This document shows positions 1 to 9,089 of a stretch of 64,000 bases of DNA, piece after piece. The notes beneath the pieces were generated by a model. It had not been told where the DNA came from. It made no database searches and saw only the letters and a list, made by a program, of their open reading frames with translations. Numbering within the stretch: position 1 is the first letter of the stretch; the number at the start of each line of letters is the position of its first letter. The translations under genes and the position numbers were made by a program. The stretch is from Kappaphycus alvarezii (lineage: Eukaryota > Rhodophyta > Florideophyceae > Gigartinales > Solieriaceae): positions 620,001 through 684,000 of the forward strand of contig NADL03000699.1 in assembly GCA_002205965.3 (NCBI GenBank). Reading direction: 5' to 3'.

Positions 1-485
1 GGTTGAGCGATCCCACCTGCTCCAAGAATTTATTACTCACGCCCCACAGATTGCTCATTAAGCGCACCTGGCATACGGGTACTCGTATCACCATCTTCTT
101 GGCCCCCCTTTTCTCTCCCCTAGGATCGTTACACACCAGGGCGATACACTTGCCATGCACCTCTACGCGCTATCAGTCCACCCTTACATCAGTTGTCCAC
201 GACAGTCTTTCCCTACTGCCCCTCTCCAGACTTGGTACGCTGATGTCGGAAAAATCGTTATAAAACAGGACTTAGCCGTCTCCTTTTTGCATCAAATTGA
301 ATCCGAGGGATCTGATTATGGTACTTTCATCAATGTCCAGAGAACCTGGGCTTGTTGGTCCATTACCTAACAGAAACACCCTCTCCCCTGCACGGTCAAC
401 CGCCCTGGGGTCATCACTACTCTTGGCTCCCCAATCGGGCACCACAAGACTTTCTGCGCGATCATCAGGACACGACTCCAGCACG
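1..485 (-). repeat. Left arm of a long inverted duplication (partner 5618-6110)
   Basis: The reverse complement of this stretch matches 5618-6110 almost throughout; for example the block around 51-90 (reading TGCTCATTAAGCGCACCTGG) reappears inverted near 6030-6055. The arm is cut by the window start, so its true length is unknown. It encodes on the minus strand the reading frame 604-272, whose last ~75 residues (from LESCPDDRA to MQKGDG) match the plus-strand frame 5620-5919. The frame then hits a stop at 272, where the other copy continues. I do not recognise the encoded protein. The matching protein sequence suggests a duplicated coding segment, probably of transposon origin, not a host gene. 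Confidence 0.8.
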
Positions 486-604
486 ACAGGAAGCTGTGGG
501 AAGCACTCGAGTCTCTCCGCGACCCCCAAACGGCTTTCCACCTCCTCCGCCACTGCACCAGCACATCCCGAATGACCTGTGTCCTTTGAACTACCCCGCC
601 GCAA
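272..604 (-). pseudogene. Unknown duplicated protein fragment, copy 1
   Basis: A 110-residue frame. Residues about 40-110 are nearly identical to the start of the plus-strand frame at 5620-5919 (shared blocks include VVPDWGAKSSDDPRAVDRAG and SLDIDEST). This copy ends early at a stop, whereas the other continues for about 30 residues (GKVLFYNDFS and on). No catalytic motif or family is recognised. Conservation at the protein level with several synonymous-type differences suggests it was once coding. Only the two inverted copies are seen here. Confidence 0.5.
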
Positions 605-634
605 ATAACCCTTTTCACATCAAAACTTTTTGAT

Positions 635-1191
635 ATGGAATTGCGAGGGGCATTCAAGGCTATCCATAGGGACCTCCACGATGATTTTTGGCTCTGCGCT
701 TCTCCGCCGTTTTCTCTCAGGGGCCTCGGACGGACCTTGACAGCTTCCGTCTCATCTGTATCCTACTACAGCTCCCTGATTTCCAGTTTCTCCCTCATCC
801 GCGACTCCTTGCATCCCCCCGTCGAAGATTGCCTCACGTTAGCCCTCCTCGCTTCCCATGCCCACCTCTCCTCCCAACTCCTCCTCCCTCCCCAGCTTCA
901 ATTGCCCAATGTCCTCGCATCCACTCAACTGCACGGCTCTATCCTTGGTACAATATATATTCTGCCAGCCATCTTCCACAAGTGTCGCCTCGCATCGCAC
1001 CTATTCTCCACTCCCGGAATCGAGTCCCCTTCGAGCCGCCTTGCACGCAACCTCTCCTGTCGCACGCAGTCCTCCCACTTCCCCTTCACCGAACTGCCAG
1101 AGCCTAGATCCTGCACCAAGGTGGAACCTGAAGTGTGGAATATGATGGTTCAACTTCGCCTGGGAAACCCTCTCCTCGATTGGGCACAAAC
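635..1191 (+). pseudogene. Retroelement RT, post-polymerase region (5' part, split by LTR)
   Basis: This open frame resembles the region downstream of the RT palm in the element at 26504-29040. Here it reads ELRGAFKAIHRD and later SLRGLGRTLTASVSSVSYYSS; the other reads NGLRRVFEKIHRRQ and FRLSGLGLSQAQGVHTIAYTAS. It runs to EVWNMMVQLRLG, which corresponds to EVWRTM in that copy and to the MLRRHLG segment of the RT at 42148-44290. The frame is then broken at 1192 by an inserted LTR and resumes at 2699 with the expected CPNC zinc motif. The polymerase domain itself is absent, so it is 5' truncated. Assignment rests on similarity to the other copies in this window. Confidence 0.6.
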
Positions 1192-2698
1192 TGTTGTCAT
1201 AAAAACGTTCCTTTCTGTAGTAAAGCGTTCCTCTCCACAAAACTTTTTTCTTCTTCATCCCTGACCTCTGATTGTTCAAAACAACTTTTCTCACCAATTT
1301 TCTTTTACGAACAAAATCATGAAACGAATTTTCCCCCATGAATCAAAATTCATTGTAAAACTCCATCTCCATTTTATCACTGAGGATTTTGGTCCTCATT
1401 TTTCAAAAAGAATTCTTTCGACTCGTGATCCGCTTCGCCCTCCAAATTCAGTTCTGATATTTTATCAAGCAGATTTTTTAGTTATTGCTCTGCTTGAATG
1501 CAAACTCAAAGCTGCGGCATTGCCTAATATTTTTCATTTCGTCCAAGGCAGTGAAAATTTTCGAAGGCGTCGCCCTATTTAAAGTACGAAATCGACGTCG
1601 TTGAGGAAAAAACCCCTCCATCAACTACCCCATCGGCTCACCCCCTTTTTTTGCCCTCAACATGACCAACTTACGCCCGTCCCTCACCATCCTCAAGTTA
1701 TCCCGAGGCCGCCGCCCCTCAACGCTCTAGCCTTGATGGCCAATGTACCAACCGACTATGATGATTATTGTAGAAGAATGGACCGGGAACGCGTTCGGGA
1801 GTGGGTCCACCGGCACTGCTTCGAGGAGGCAGAAGAGGCGGAGGAGGAAGAGGGGGAGGAGGCATAATAAGAGCTAGAGGAGGAGGACTGGGTGGACCAG
1901 TGGGAGCCACTAGTGTACTACGGTCGGGGAGCTGGTGTGGAGAACGAAGGGGAGACTGAGGAAGTAATCGTTACCTCTGACTCTTCTGACAAGAATGAAG
2001 AGGAGGATGAAGAGGAGGACGAAGAGGATGAGGGGGAGGAAGATACGGAAAGTTTTAGAATGGTGGGACGGGGGCTGTAAAGTATAGACCAGGTGGTCCC
2101 GACGCTGGAACCGGATGGGGACATCTTTAGTGGTTTAGATATCTCCCAGGAGGAAATAGAGAATTGTAAGCCGTTCTCGGATATTTGTGGGGACTGCTTG
2201 GGTGGAATGGATATTTTGGAAGAATTACTTGTCTCTGATCACGACGGCTAAGCTTGTAAGGAAGAAATCTAGATATTTATCCTGATAGTATCTGCTGTCA
2301 GTCTTTCTCGTTCATAAGATTCCATTTGATGCATTTTGTGGTACTTAGAATGTTTGTTTCAGACTTTAAGGTTAGCCAAAAAGTCCATGTAAGCTGAGCT
2401 AACTACTTCCTCTTGTGAAGGTCAAGCAAGGTGGCAGACAACTTCAAGTCAAGTCCCGAGTAGTAGGAAGTTGGGAGTCAACTTCAGACACAAGAACAAT
2501 TTTTCTTAGGCTGGTCACAGAGCATCAGTGGTAGACCCTGCCCCTTCTATACTTGCTTGTAGCCCTCTCAACTGTCGTCCTTACTCACCACTTTTTTTCA
2601 CTCAACTATACCACGGTAGCGCTTTTGTCGCCTGGAACACCTACTTCGTGGGGTAATTGGTTCTGAGTATCTCTTCTCCCGACAATTTGCCCCTATCA
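1192..2698 (+). mobile_element. Solo LTR of the gypsy A-D family, gene-carrying form
   Basis: The segment starts TGTTGTCATAAAAACG and ends CCCCTATCA. Its start matches the 5' LTR of element A (20206) over about 390 bp. Its end matches every LTR of the family (A, B, D and the 3' LTR of C), including the block with AACTTC hairpins, the pyrimidine-rich CCTGCCCCTTCTATACTTGC stretch and TAGCGCTTTTGTCGC. Between them lies a pseudogene for an acidic SIM protein (1662-2251). It interrupts an RT-element C-terminus (635-1191 and 2699-3340) with no gag-pol, so it is best read as a solo LTR. A target duplication is not obvious: CAAAC on the left, CAGCC on the right. Confidence 0.75.
1662..2251 (+). pseudogene. 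LTR-borne acidic protein with SUMO-interacting motif, copy 1
   Basis: Begins ATG at 1662 (MTNLRPSLTI), with a TATTTAAA promoter box near 1577 and a conserved CATCGTTGAGG-like leader. The encoded order is: a basic RGRRP stretch; DYDDYCRRMDRERVREWVHR; a poly-Glu tract; a WVD.WEPLVYYGRG segment; VIVTSDSSDKN (degenerate SIM); a second poly-Glu/Asp tract; and a conserved tail VVPTLEPDGDIFSGLDIS then DICGDCLGGMDILEEL. The frame is broken by a one-base deletion near 1715, a double stop at about 1867, and a stop after GRGL near 2078. It shares order and sequence with copies at 20666-21255 and 59560-60163. SIM function is inferred from motif only: hydrophobic core followed by Ser and acidic residues. 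Confidence 0.7.
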
Positions 2699-3340
2699 CA
2701 GCCCTGCCCAAACTGCGCTCGCTCCCGACCCTCCGACCCTCCTCGACTCCCTTGTTGTGCGTGCTACCAGTTGCTCCTCGATAGAGGGGCATGTTCGCAG
2801 ACATAACCACATCCGTGATGAGCTTACCTCTATCCTCCACCACCCTACCACGGGGATTTGTCCTCAGGATTATACATTCCCTTGCCAAGATCACCTCCCC
2901 GTCAACGAGAGACTCCGCATAGACATCCTCATAGGTGACATCGTCCTGTCGCCTCGTCCGCAGGCAATTTACATCTTTATTGTAAGCCCCTATACATATC
3001 GCGCCCTCCCCGCCTCCACCAAACATCCGGGAGGGGCCACGATCGGCATCAATGCTCTCAGTGCCAGACGATGCGCCGGTCTTTGTAATACTATACATGC
3101 AAAAATTACACCCCCTGAGTCTGGATATTTATGGTAGTCTTGGATAGCCCATCCAAGCAGTAATGGCCCTCCTTGCTTGTCAATTCGCGCGCCGCAAAGG
3201 TACTAAATCTTCTTCCAAATACCTCTGAGTCCTAGCCATGATCTCCTCCCTTACCCTGCAACTAACGGCTCACGCCGTTTGTCGCCACTCTCTTCCACTG
3301 ACCGCTGACTAACAGTGGTCCCTGGTTATCCCAATAAAAC
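2699..3340 (+). pseudogene. Retroelement RT C-terminal zinc domain (continuation of 635-1191)
   Basis: After the LTR the coding signal resumes with a CPNC motif and then EGHVRRHNHIRDELTSIL (2757-3137). This corresponds to GHHASVC/RHN..RD in the RT copies at 28480, 43680 and 61430. Next come QAIYIFIVSPYTYRAL, matching the DVT.(V/I)SP segment, and LSLDIYGSLG, matching LAIDVYGQ at 28850 and MAFDIYGSP at 61787. There are frameshifts and stops between these blocks. Together with 635-1191 it forms the C-terminal half of one retroelement, split by the LTR insertion. Confidence 0.6.
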
Positions 3341-4156
3341 GTGTTCTTTTTTCCGCAGTAGGACCTCGGAGGTTTGGGAAATTGTCGCTAATAATACATG
3401 CTGTATTGCAACCCCAAACTAAGGCACACGTCCCGTTACAATGCAGTCAACCCCAGTTACACGCGATGCTGGTCGCATCATGCATGTTCCTTGGGACGGA
3501 ACAATGGTAAATAGTTGTCAACACGCCCAATAGCTGGCCTGATTTCGGGAAGGCCGCTACCTAGCCCTGGTTATTGCCCACTGTGCTCGCAGGAGAAGCC
3601 CAACATAAGAATAGTCGCAAACATCCTCGCCCAACATCGCAACCACCACTTCGGGAGGTCCAAGTCGGGCCAGCCGAAGGAGCATGAGTACAGTTACATT
3701 CAAACGTATGTTGCACAAGTAGGCTACTGGTACTGCAGCTTTCACGTTGGGTATTTAGCCCCGTACTAGTTTCGTGACGTTTTTTCGTCACTTATTTTTT
3801 TCGTGAATCTGGGTGTTTCTGCGTGATTCTCGCAGCGGTGCGTAAACTGTGTGAAGGTCTGGCGTGAACTTCACGCTAGACATCACGCAACTCACGCAAC
3901 GCCCAAAATAGTTCACACATCACTACCCATTGTGAGCTCTTCAACGACAACAAACCTAACTTTGAGAGTTATCTGCTTTGTTTTTCAACAACTCTGTCTC
4001 CTCTGCTGGAATCGTAGACCTTGAGAGAATCCCACTTGTGTGCCATGCAGACCAACACCTAGCACGAATGGCCTGCCGACACAATCTGCAGCACTGTTTC
4101 TGACGCGCACCTCCCTTCTTCTTCAGTACCTTACCTTTGTACTTTAAGTTGAAATT
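3341..4156. other. No gene recognised; CGTGA/TCACG-rich patch
   Basis: I find no convincing coding frame; the short frames at 3515-3791 have no recognisable content. The patch 3772-3905 is packed with CGTGA and its complement TCACG, including CGTGAC then GTCAC around a T-run, and an 11-bp near-perfect hairpin (TCTGGCGTGAA, one base, TTCACGCTAGA) at about 3860. This could be the end of a DNA element or a protein-binding cluster. Confidence 0.3.
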
Positions 4157-4937
4157 TCATGAAAATAATGCGCAGTAGGCTGCCTTCCACTTGACTTTCT
4201 TATGTGCTGAAGCATTTGACAGCCTTTTCTCATCATCCGCTTCTCTGTTATAATTTGTAGCATCATCTTTTGTATAGAGAGGCTTAAATGCTGTGGGAAT
4301 ACCATTGACTGAATTATCGCTCCCGTTATGATTCTGCAATGATTCGGTGTACTCTCTGGCTATGTTCCTATCAAAGCCGGCAAACGCTCCACAAATTCCA
4401 AACTGATAGCGGAGAAAGTTGTAACCAGTTGGTTTTCCATTTGCACAAACATCATTGTCTGAGAGATAGCCTTTGGCTTTTGCGGCAGATAGTCGGTGTA
4501 CTAATGCCGCATTGCTTATTTTCACGCATAGTAGCCTCCCAACTACACTTACAATTGGTTCTCAGATACATTGGTGTAACAAAAACTCTTGCGTGCCCTG
4601 CTAAACTCTTCTACTGCACTTTTAAGATGATTCCCATATACCAGGCATGTTGGCCGAATCATATGAGATGGGGGTAGAGGTCCCTCTGTCTTGCATAGAG
4701 CTTTGTACGCTTTTCTCAAATTACAAAAGGAGCAGAAGGAGTGATGGGCAGCTGCATGAGTCTCCCTCAATTGAGAGTCATACTCCTCTCATATCTTCTT
4801 ACAGTGATCTACTACCCACAAGAAACAACTGTTCCTGATAGCGGAAATTGCATAAATGTAGGAAGCAATCAAAGAGCTTGAGAACTTTAGAATACTAGCG
4901 TGGAGAATCTACCAGAACTTAAATTGATCCTCTTTCC
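4157..4937 (-). pseudogene. C-terminal half of a transposon-type nuclease protein, detached
   Basis: Read on the minus strand, the inverted-repeat arm 5086-4938 encodes the same peptide as the end of the nuclease-like frame on the plus strand (WLQYFHHAAVLGRRK.LFIVGK). It runs on into this region, where broken frames give SFCSFCNLRKAYKALCKTEGPLPPSH and VHRLSAAKAKGYLSDN followed by TGYNFLRYQFG. Several stops and frameshifts interrupt it. I infer that this is the original downstream part of the protein whose N-terminal half now points the other way at 5087-5466. No precise family is assigned. Confidence 0.45.
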
Positions 4938-5086
4938 CACAATGAAGAGAATTTTCCGCCTACCAAGCACCGCAGCATGGTGAAAGTATTGTAGCCAGTA
5001 TGCGGTTGTGGGTACCTGATAATGGAATGCCTGGTTGGAAGTTGCTGAACGCCCGATGTCAGGTATGTGCGAAATCTGGCTAAGTC
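4938..5086 (+). repeat. Inverted repeat arm 1 (partner 5467-5606)
   Basis: The reverse complement of this ~145-bp arm matches 5467-5606 at roughly 90-95% by eye; the shared block is AACTTCCAACCAGGCATTCC. The ~380-bp spacer between the arms carries the catalytic-looking part of a nuclease-like frame. The arms code for YQVPT.AYWLQYFHHAAVLG in each direction. The arrangement could fold into a large hairpin or support inversion of the spacer. Confidence 0.85.
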
Positions 5087-5639
5087 TGTCCGCTCATCTT
5101 TTTATCAGGCTTCTTTGGATGCATGTTTCATGAAGCAGTTGACAAGTACTGTTGGTATGACAGAGTGTTATGTGAACGAGGGAAGAATTTTGGAGGCCCT
5201 TCCAAGCTTCTTTGAGAAACACCTAGTCACCACCATTCAAAGCTTTTCTTCAGAGATGTCTATGGAACTGAACGTACAATATATTTGTACAGTTGGACTA
5301 GTGAGAGCTGGCAGAGTTAATCTTCTTGTAGGAAGTTCGGACGGGGTTGTTGCATTCTCTGATGACAATGTGGATGTGAATGTTGCTGCAGTTGAGATAA
5401 AGACGATGGCTCCCATAATAACAACAGAGAACACTAAGCGTGTCTGCAGTCAATACAGCACGATTTCGCACATACTTGACATCGGGCGATCGGCAACTTC
5501 CAACCAGGCATTCCGTTATCAGGTACCCACAATTGCATACTGGCTACAATACTTTCACCATGCTGCGGTGCTTGGTAGACGGAAATTTCTCTTCATTGTG
5601 GGAAAGTGGGGCAATTTAAGTGCTGGAGTCGTGTCCTGA
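5067..5639 (+). pseudogene. PD-(D/E)XK/YqaJ-like nuclease fragment
   Basis: A 190-residue open frame. The central part has SSDGVVAFSDDN, about 12 more residues, then VAAVEIKTM: an Asp followed by an E-X-K, the pattern of PD-(D/E)XK nucleases such as YqaJ-type enzymes. The tail YQVPTIAYWLQYFHHAAVLG is typical of the helix after that core. The start lies inside inverted-repeat arm 1 and the end inside arm 2 and the 5618-6110 duplication, so the frame is a rearranged fragment rather than an intact gene. Transposons of the ISL2EU group are known to encode YqaJ nucleases, one possible source. The family call is by motif only. Confidence 0.45.
5467..5606 (+). repeat. Inverted repeat arm 2 (partner 4938-5086)
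   Basis: Partner of the arm at 4938-5086. It codes on the plus strand for the last ~45 residues of the nuclease-like frame and ends ten bases before the start of the 5618-6110 duplication. Confidence 0.85.
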
Positions 5640-6110
5640 TGATCGCGCAGCAAGTCTCGTGGTGCCCGATTGGGGAGCCAAGAGTAGTGATGACCCCAGG
5701 GCGGTGGACCGTGCAGGGGAGAGGGGGTTTCTGTTAGGTAATAGACCAACAAGCCTAGGTTCTCTGGACATTGATGAAAGTACCATAACCAGATCCCTCG
5801 GATTCAATGTGATGCAAGAAGGAGACGGCAAAGTCCTGTTTTATAACGATTTTTCGACATCAGCGTACCAAGTCTGGAGCGGGGCAGTAAGAAAAGACTG
5901 TCGTAGACAACTGAGCTAAGGGTGGACTAATAGCGCGTAGAGGTGCATGGCAAGTGGATCGCCCTGGTGTGTAACGATCCTAGAGGAGAAAAAAAGGAGG
6001 CTAAGAAGAAGGTGAGACGGGTATCCGTATACCAGGTGCGCTTAATGAGCAATATTTGGGGCTTGAGTGATAAATTCGCGGAGCAGGTGAGACCGCTCAA
6101 TCATGTTAAA
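5618..6110 (+). repeat. Right arm of the long inverted duplication (partner 1-485)
   Basis: The complement of 1-485. It includes a 99-residue frame (5620-5919) that is the longer copy of the unknown protein at 272-604. The arm starts at GTGCTGGAGTCGTGTCCTGA and homology persists to about 6110. The two arms enclose about 5.1 kb of mixed elements. Confidence 0.8.
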
Positions 6111-6296
6111 CGCATTATTCAAGTCTACTTTCAGGAGCCGTGGTCGCTGTACGCGAGGTCGTCACAGGTGAGTCAAAGGGCATTAATTATGCTTTCATTT
6201 CCATATTTCGAACCGAATGCGTGCTTCAATGGCCGAAAATACGAGGTAAAGTCGTCATTTGAGCTTAGTTCGGCTGCTAGTGTCAATTGGACCGTT

Positions 6297-6719
6297 GTCC
6301 TCTTATGAGGACTACTTTTAGCACTTCTTTTTCAATAAATTTTTTTTCTACCTCCGCGTATTTCTTGTCCCTCCGCATTAGTTCATGAGTGCAGATGGCC
6401 GATCAAAACAAACTTTTCAAGATTGTTGCACTCGGTTAAGGTTAGAGCAATTTTCCGTCACTAACGTCGGCTCTTCGCAAGAAGCTGTGAAAACGATTTC
6501 ATTTTGGAAGGAAATATAGTTCGTATTATCGTGGGGGATTTCAGAAACGAATTCTCATGTACAGTAAGAATTACTGTACATTAAGAATTACTGTACCGTA
6601 CCTTAGTGTAAGAAATCTTTTTTGCTGTAAAACTTTCGGGCTTCCAAAAGATTTACCTTTCCAAAATGTAACAGAAACTGTCCTCATATGAGGACAATGT
6701 GTGCCTCATATGAGGACAG
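6297..6719. other. Segment bordered by TCCTC-ATATGAGGA palindromes; possible non-autonomous element
   Basis: GTCCTCTTATGAGGAC lies at 6297-6312, the perfect palindrome GTCCTCATATGAGGAC at 6680-6695, and CCTCATATGAGGACAGT about 8 bases later. The last two form an inverted repeat with 17-bp arms (ACTGTCCTCATATGAGG). Between them is AT-rich DNA with another palindrome, TACAGTAAGAATTACTGTA (6560-6578), whose right half is repeated directly. No coding signal is seen. It could be a small inverted-repeat element or a transcription-factor-binding region. Confidence 0.4.
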
Positions 6720-7290
6720 TGCTATTACGGATAGACACTAGAAGGCTTGTGACGAAACGTCGGAAGAGGATACCGATGGCGATCGGGTAAAGGCGCCGCC
6801 TGTCACCCGAGGACTTGGGAATGGCAATCAGGGTGCCCCCGGCGAACCAAGGTTGGAAGAAGATAGGGAAATCTCCATTCAAAAGCATGTTGACAAACAA
6901 TGTTGACAAACGATGTGAGGGTGGTTAGTGCGTTTTCACAAGGCTTCACGTCAGCTGGTGCTCCCGAAAGGAGAGAAAGGATGGCGGGGCGGAGGCCATC
7001 AGATACTGGGGTAAAATGCCGAGGGAAAGCGAGGAGGGCACGGCGGATGGTAGACTCATGAATAATGGGAGTAGAGCGAAGCAGGGGGCGTGGTGGGGGA
7101 GTGTACAGGGTGGAGGGAGAAGGGTGAAGTGGATCGCAGGGAGTATTTAGGGGGAAGAGGGAACAGGGGGATCGGGATGGAGGAGGGCAGAAAGCTGGCC
7201 TTATCAATATTACCGTCTCGGAAAAGGCGCTGACATCGTTGAGCAGGGGAGGGAGGGGGAGGGGGAAAAGCAGACTGCTGGTGCATGAGT
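6706..7290 (-). pseudogene. RT retroelement, N-terminal and early polymerase region
   Basis: On the minus strand the frames read FAGGTLIAIPKSSGDRRR then PIAIG.LFRRFV. This is the start of an RT finger domain and matches FCGGRFIALTKSKGCIRPIS in the copy at 26504. Upstream (7207-6803) lies RRALLAFPRHFTPVSDGLRP, the usual lead-in of this RT family. A frameshift separates the two parts. The rest of the polymerase is missing, replaced by the palindrome-bordered segment. Confidence 0.6.
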
Positions 7291-7357
7291 GGAAAGGCTT
7301 TCAGGAATCAGATGTACAAATACTTCCATTTGCCCGCGGAGGCTGGTGCGAAGCGAT

Positions 7358-7417
7358 ATCGCAGAGTGGAGACGAAGGCGGAACAAGAGCTTTCCGCCTT
7401 CGACTCCACTCTGCGAT
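7358..7417. repeat. 26-bp-arm hairpin
   Basis: Two arms of about 26 bases (7358-7383 and 7392-7417) are reverse complements with one mismatch, separated by 8 bases (CAAGAGCT). The core reads GCAGAGTGGAGACGAAGGCG on the left. It lies just upstream of the unidentified plus-strand gene remnant, in a pyrimidine-rich tract that could be a leader or promoter. Confidence 0.8.
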
Positions 7418-7694
7418 CGTACTTTTCCACGAGCTCCCTCCTCGACTTCCCCCTCCCAACCTTGCTCGCACTCGCGCTAGCACGCCATCGAAGGGCCACC
7501 TCGACCTCTTCCCGCAGCTTTCGCCTGCCCGGAAGGCCACTATCCACTCTTCCTTTCCCTCCCTTCCCTCCACTTCCCATTTCTCTCCCTCTTTTTTTCC
7601 TTTTGAGTTTTTTCCGGGCTCATGTCGGCAGCCAATCATACGTAGTGGTCATCCTCACATTCGCGCTCACCGCAACCCCTTAACCCTCCCGACC

Positions 7695-8803
7695 ATGACG
7701 TCAGCAAAAGCAGCTGCGTCCCGCGATGCCGCTATCGTCTCCCTCACCCACGCCTTCCTCTACCTATTCGTATAGTCGTCCTCCCTATTGCACAGAAGCG
7801 TCAACCTATGCGACTAAGACTCAGTTCAACTATTGGTATCGCAACTCGGCGATACCTGCGCTGCTCAAGCCCTCATCCCTTCATTACGCAACAACCTTCG
7901 CTTTCGATACTTAATCACTAGACTCGCTTCCTTAGCTGGACTGCCGTTAGCTGACTCATCTGGTCCCTCGCCTGTCCCTCAGGATCCCGCCTCAGCTTCT
8001 GGTACCCCCGACGGTCCGCCTTTCGACAACAAAACCCCCGATTCACCTTCTGCTTTGAAGTTCACAGCTTTCCTGTATCTTCAGACCGCTAAAAGGAACC
8101 CCTCGACCAAAACGGTCACCCTTCACCTTGCCTTGAGCCGCAGTGAAGTGCCTGAACAGCAGGAACTATCGGCCCTTCTCATCACGGGTAAATTTACTGG
8201 TACGGTTCGAAGGGCCACTCGTAACCTTTTCGGAGGCAATGAAAAGAAATTCTTCGGCATAACCTCTCCGGCAGGCTTCGCAGTTTATAATGACTCTCAA
8301 TTCCGCCGCACTCTCGCCAGTGGCGGATTTATGGGCTCTTATTTCGTGGTTCTAATAGCGGATACCCGCATCTTTTACATTGCCGCCTCTGAAGGTGACC
8401 CTCTGTGTATTCAGGCCACATAAAATACCTTCAAGACGCCCGCCGCCCAGCCCTGCAATTTTTCTGCGCCCGCACTGGACTTCTCATCATCACTCCGAAC
8501 GCCGGCCAACTTTCCATTGAGGAGATGGCCTCCATCCTCCCCTAGTTGCTCAATAGAATTGTGCGTCTCGAGTCGGAAACATGCTCGTCGATACCCGCTC
8601 CGTCATTCTCTTCCGCTTTGCGCGACGCGAGTGCACTTGGTACGACGCCCTCACATGCTCCGACGCTGGTGTCCAAGTCGACCCTCTGCCCCCTCCCTTC
8701 CGCTCAACAGCAACCAAGCGTCCGCTCTCGATCAACCTCCAGCCTGATTCTGACGGCTGCAAAACAATTGCTCATCGCCCCCTTCCTCATCTACCGGCCC
8801 TGA
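7695..8803 (+). pseudogene. Unidentified protein, possibly retroelement ORF1
   Basis: Begins ATG at 7695 (MTSAKAAASRDAAIVSLTHA). It has two in-frame stops before a continuous stretch 7833-8423 of 196 residues containing LKFTAFLYLQTAKRNP, RRATRNLFGGNEKKFFGITS and GSYFVVLIADTRIFYIA. After a frameshift near 8420 it continues as LQFFCARTGLLIITPNAGQL and EEMASILP, ending in a low-complexity Ser/Pro tail. The profile (Pro/Ser-rich linker, globular centre, possible coiled segment NRIVRLESE) could suit a gag-like ORF1. I recognise no domain and no zinc knuckle. It lies divergent from the RT fragment at 6706-7290. Confidence 0.4.
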
Positions 8804-9089
8804 CCCCTCTCCCGCCTCTGCCTCCACCGCCGAGTCATCAGTTACCGCCGGCCATCCCGTGCCTTCTCACACAACAGCAACCAGTTTTCTTCCCTTGTAC
8901 TCGGACAAATCGCCTCTTCCAACTCTGAAATGACACCACTATCATCATGAGCCAAGCTACGGAGAATCAGCAGCCCATTCTCCCTAACATTCTGTTCCCT
9001 GCTCGCGCCCAGAGCCTCAGGTAATTCCCCAACTGCCTCTGCGCAGATCATTGTAGAACAGTGCGCCTCATAAAGCAATTGGACTTCTT
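8804..9089. other. No feature recognised
   Basis: Pyrimidine-rich sequence with no coding frame I can support and no clear repeat; it separates the unidentified plus-strand remnant from the 3' end of the hAT relic. Confidence 0.3.

Noticed and set aside
1719..2124. Minus-strand Pro/Ser-rich frames opposite the LTR gene (also near 20724-20915 and 59617-60036)
   Set aside because: They are antisense shadows of the poly-Glu/Asp tracts; frame order and conservation favour the plus-strand SIM protein.
1187..2703. Target-site duplication of the solo LTR
   Set aside because: Left CAAAC and right CAGCC do not match well enough to claim one.
7239..7775. Long Pro/Ser-rich plus-strand frame
   Set aside because: It spans the hairpin and a pyrimidine-rich tract; composition explains the openness and no domain is visible.
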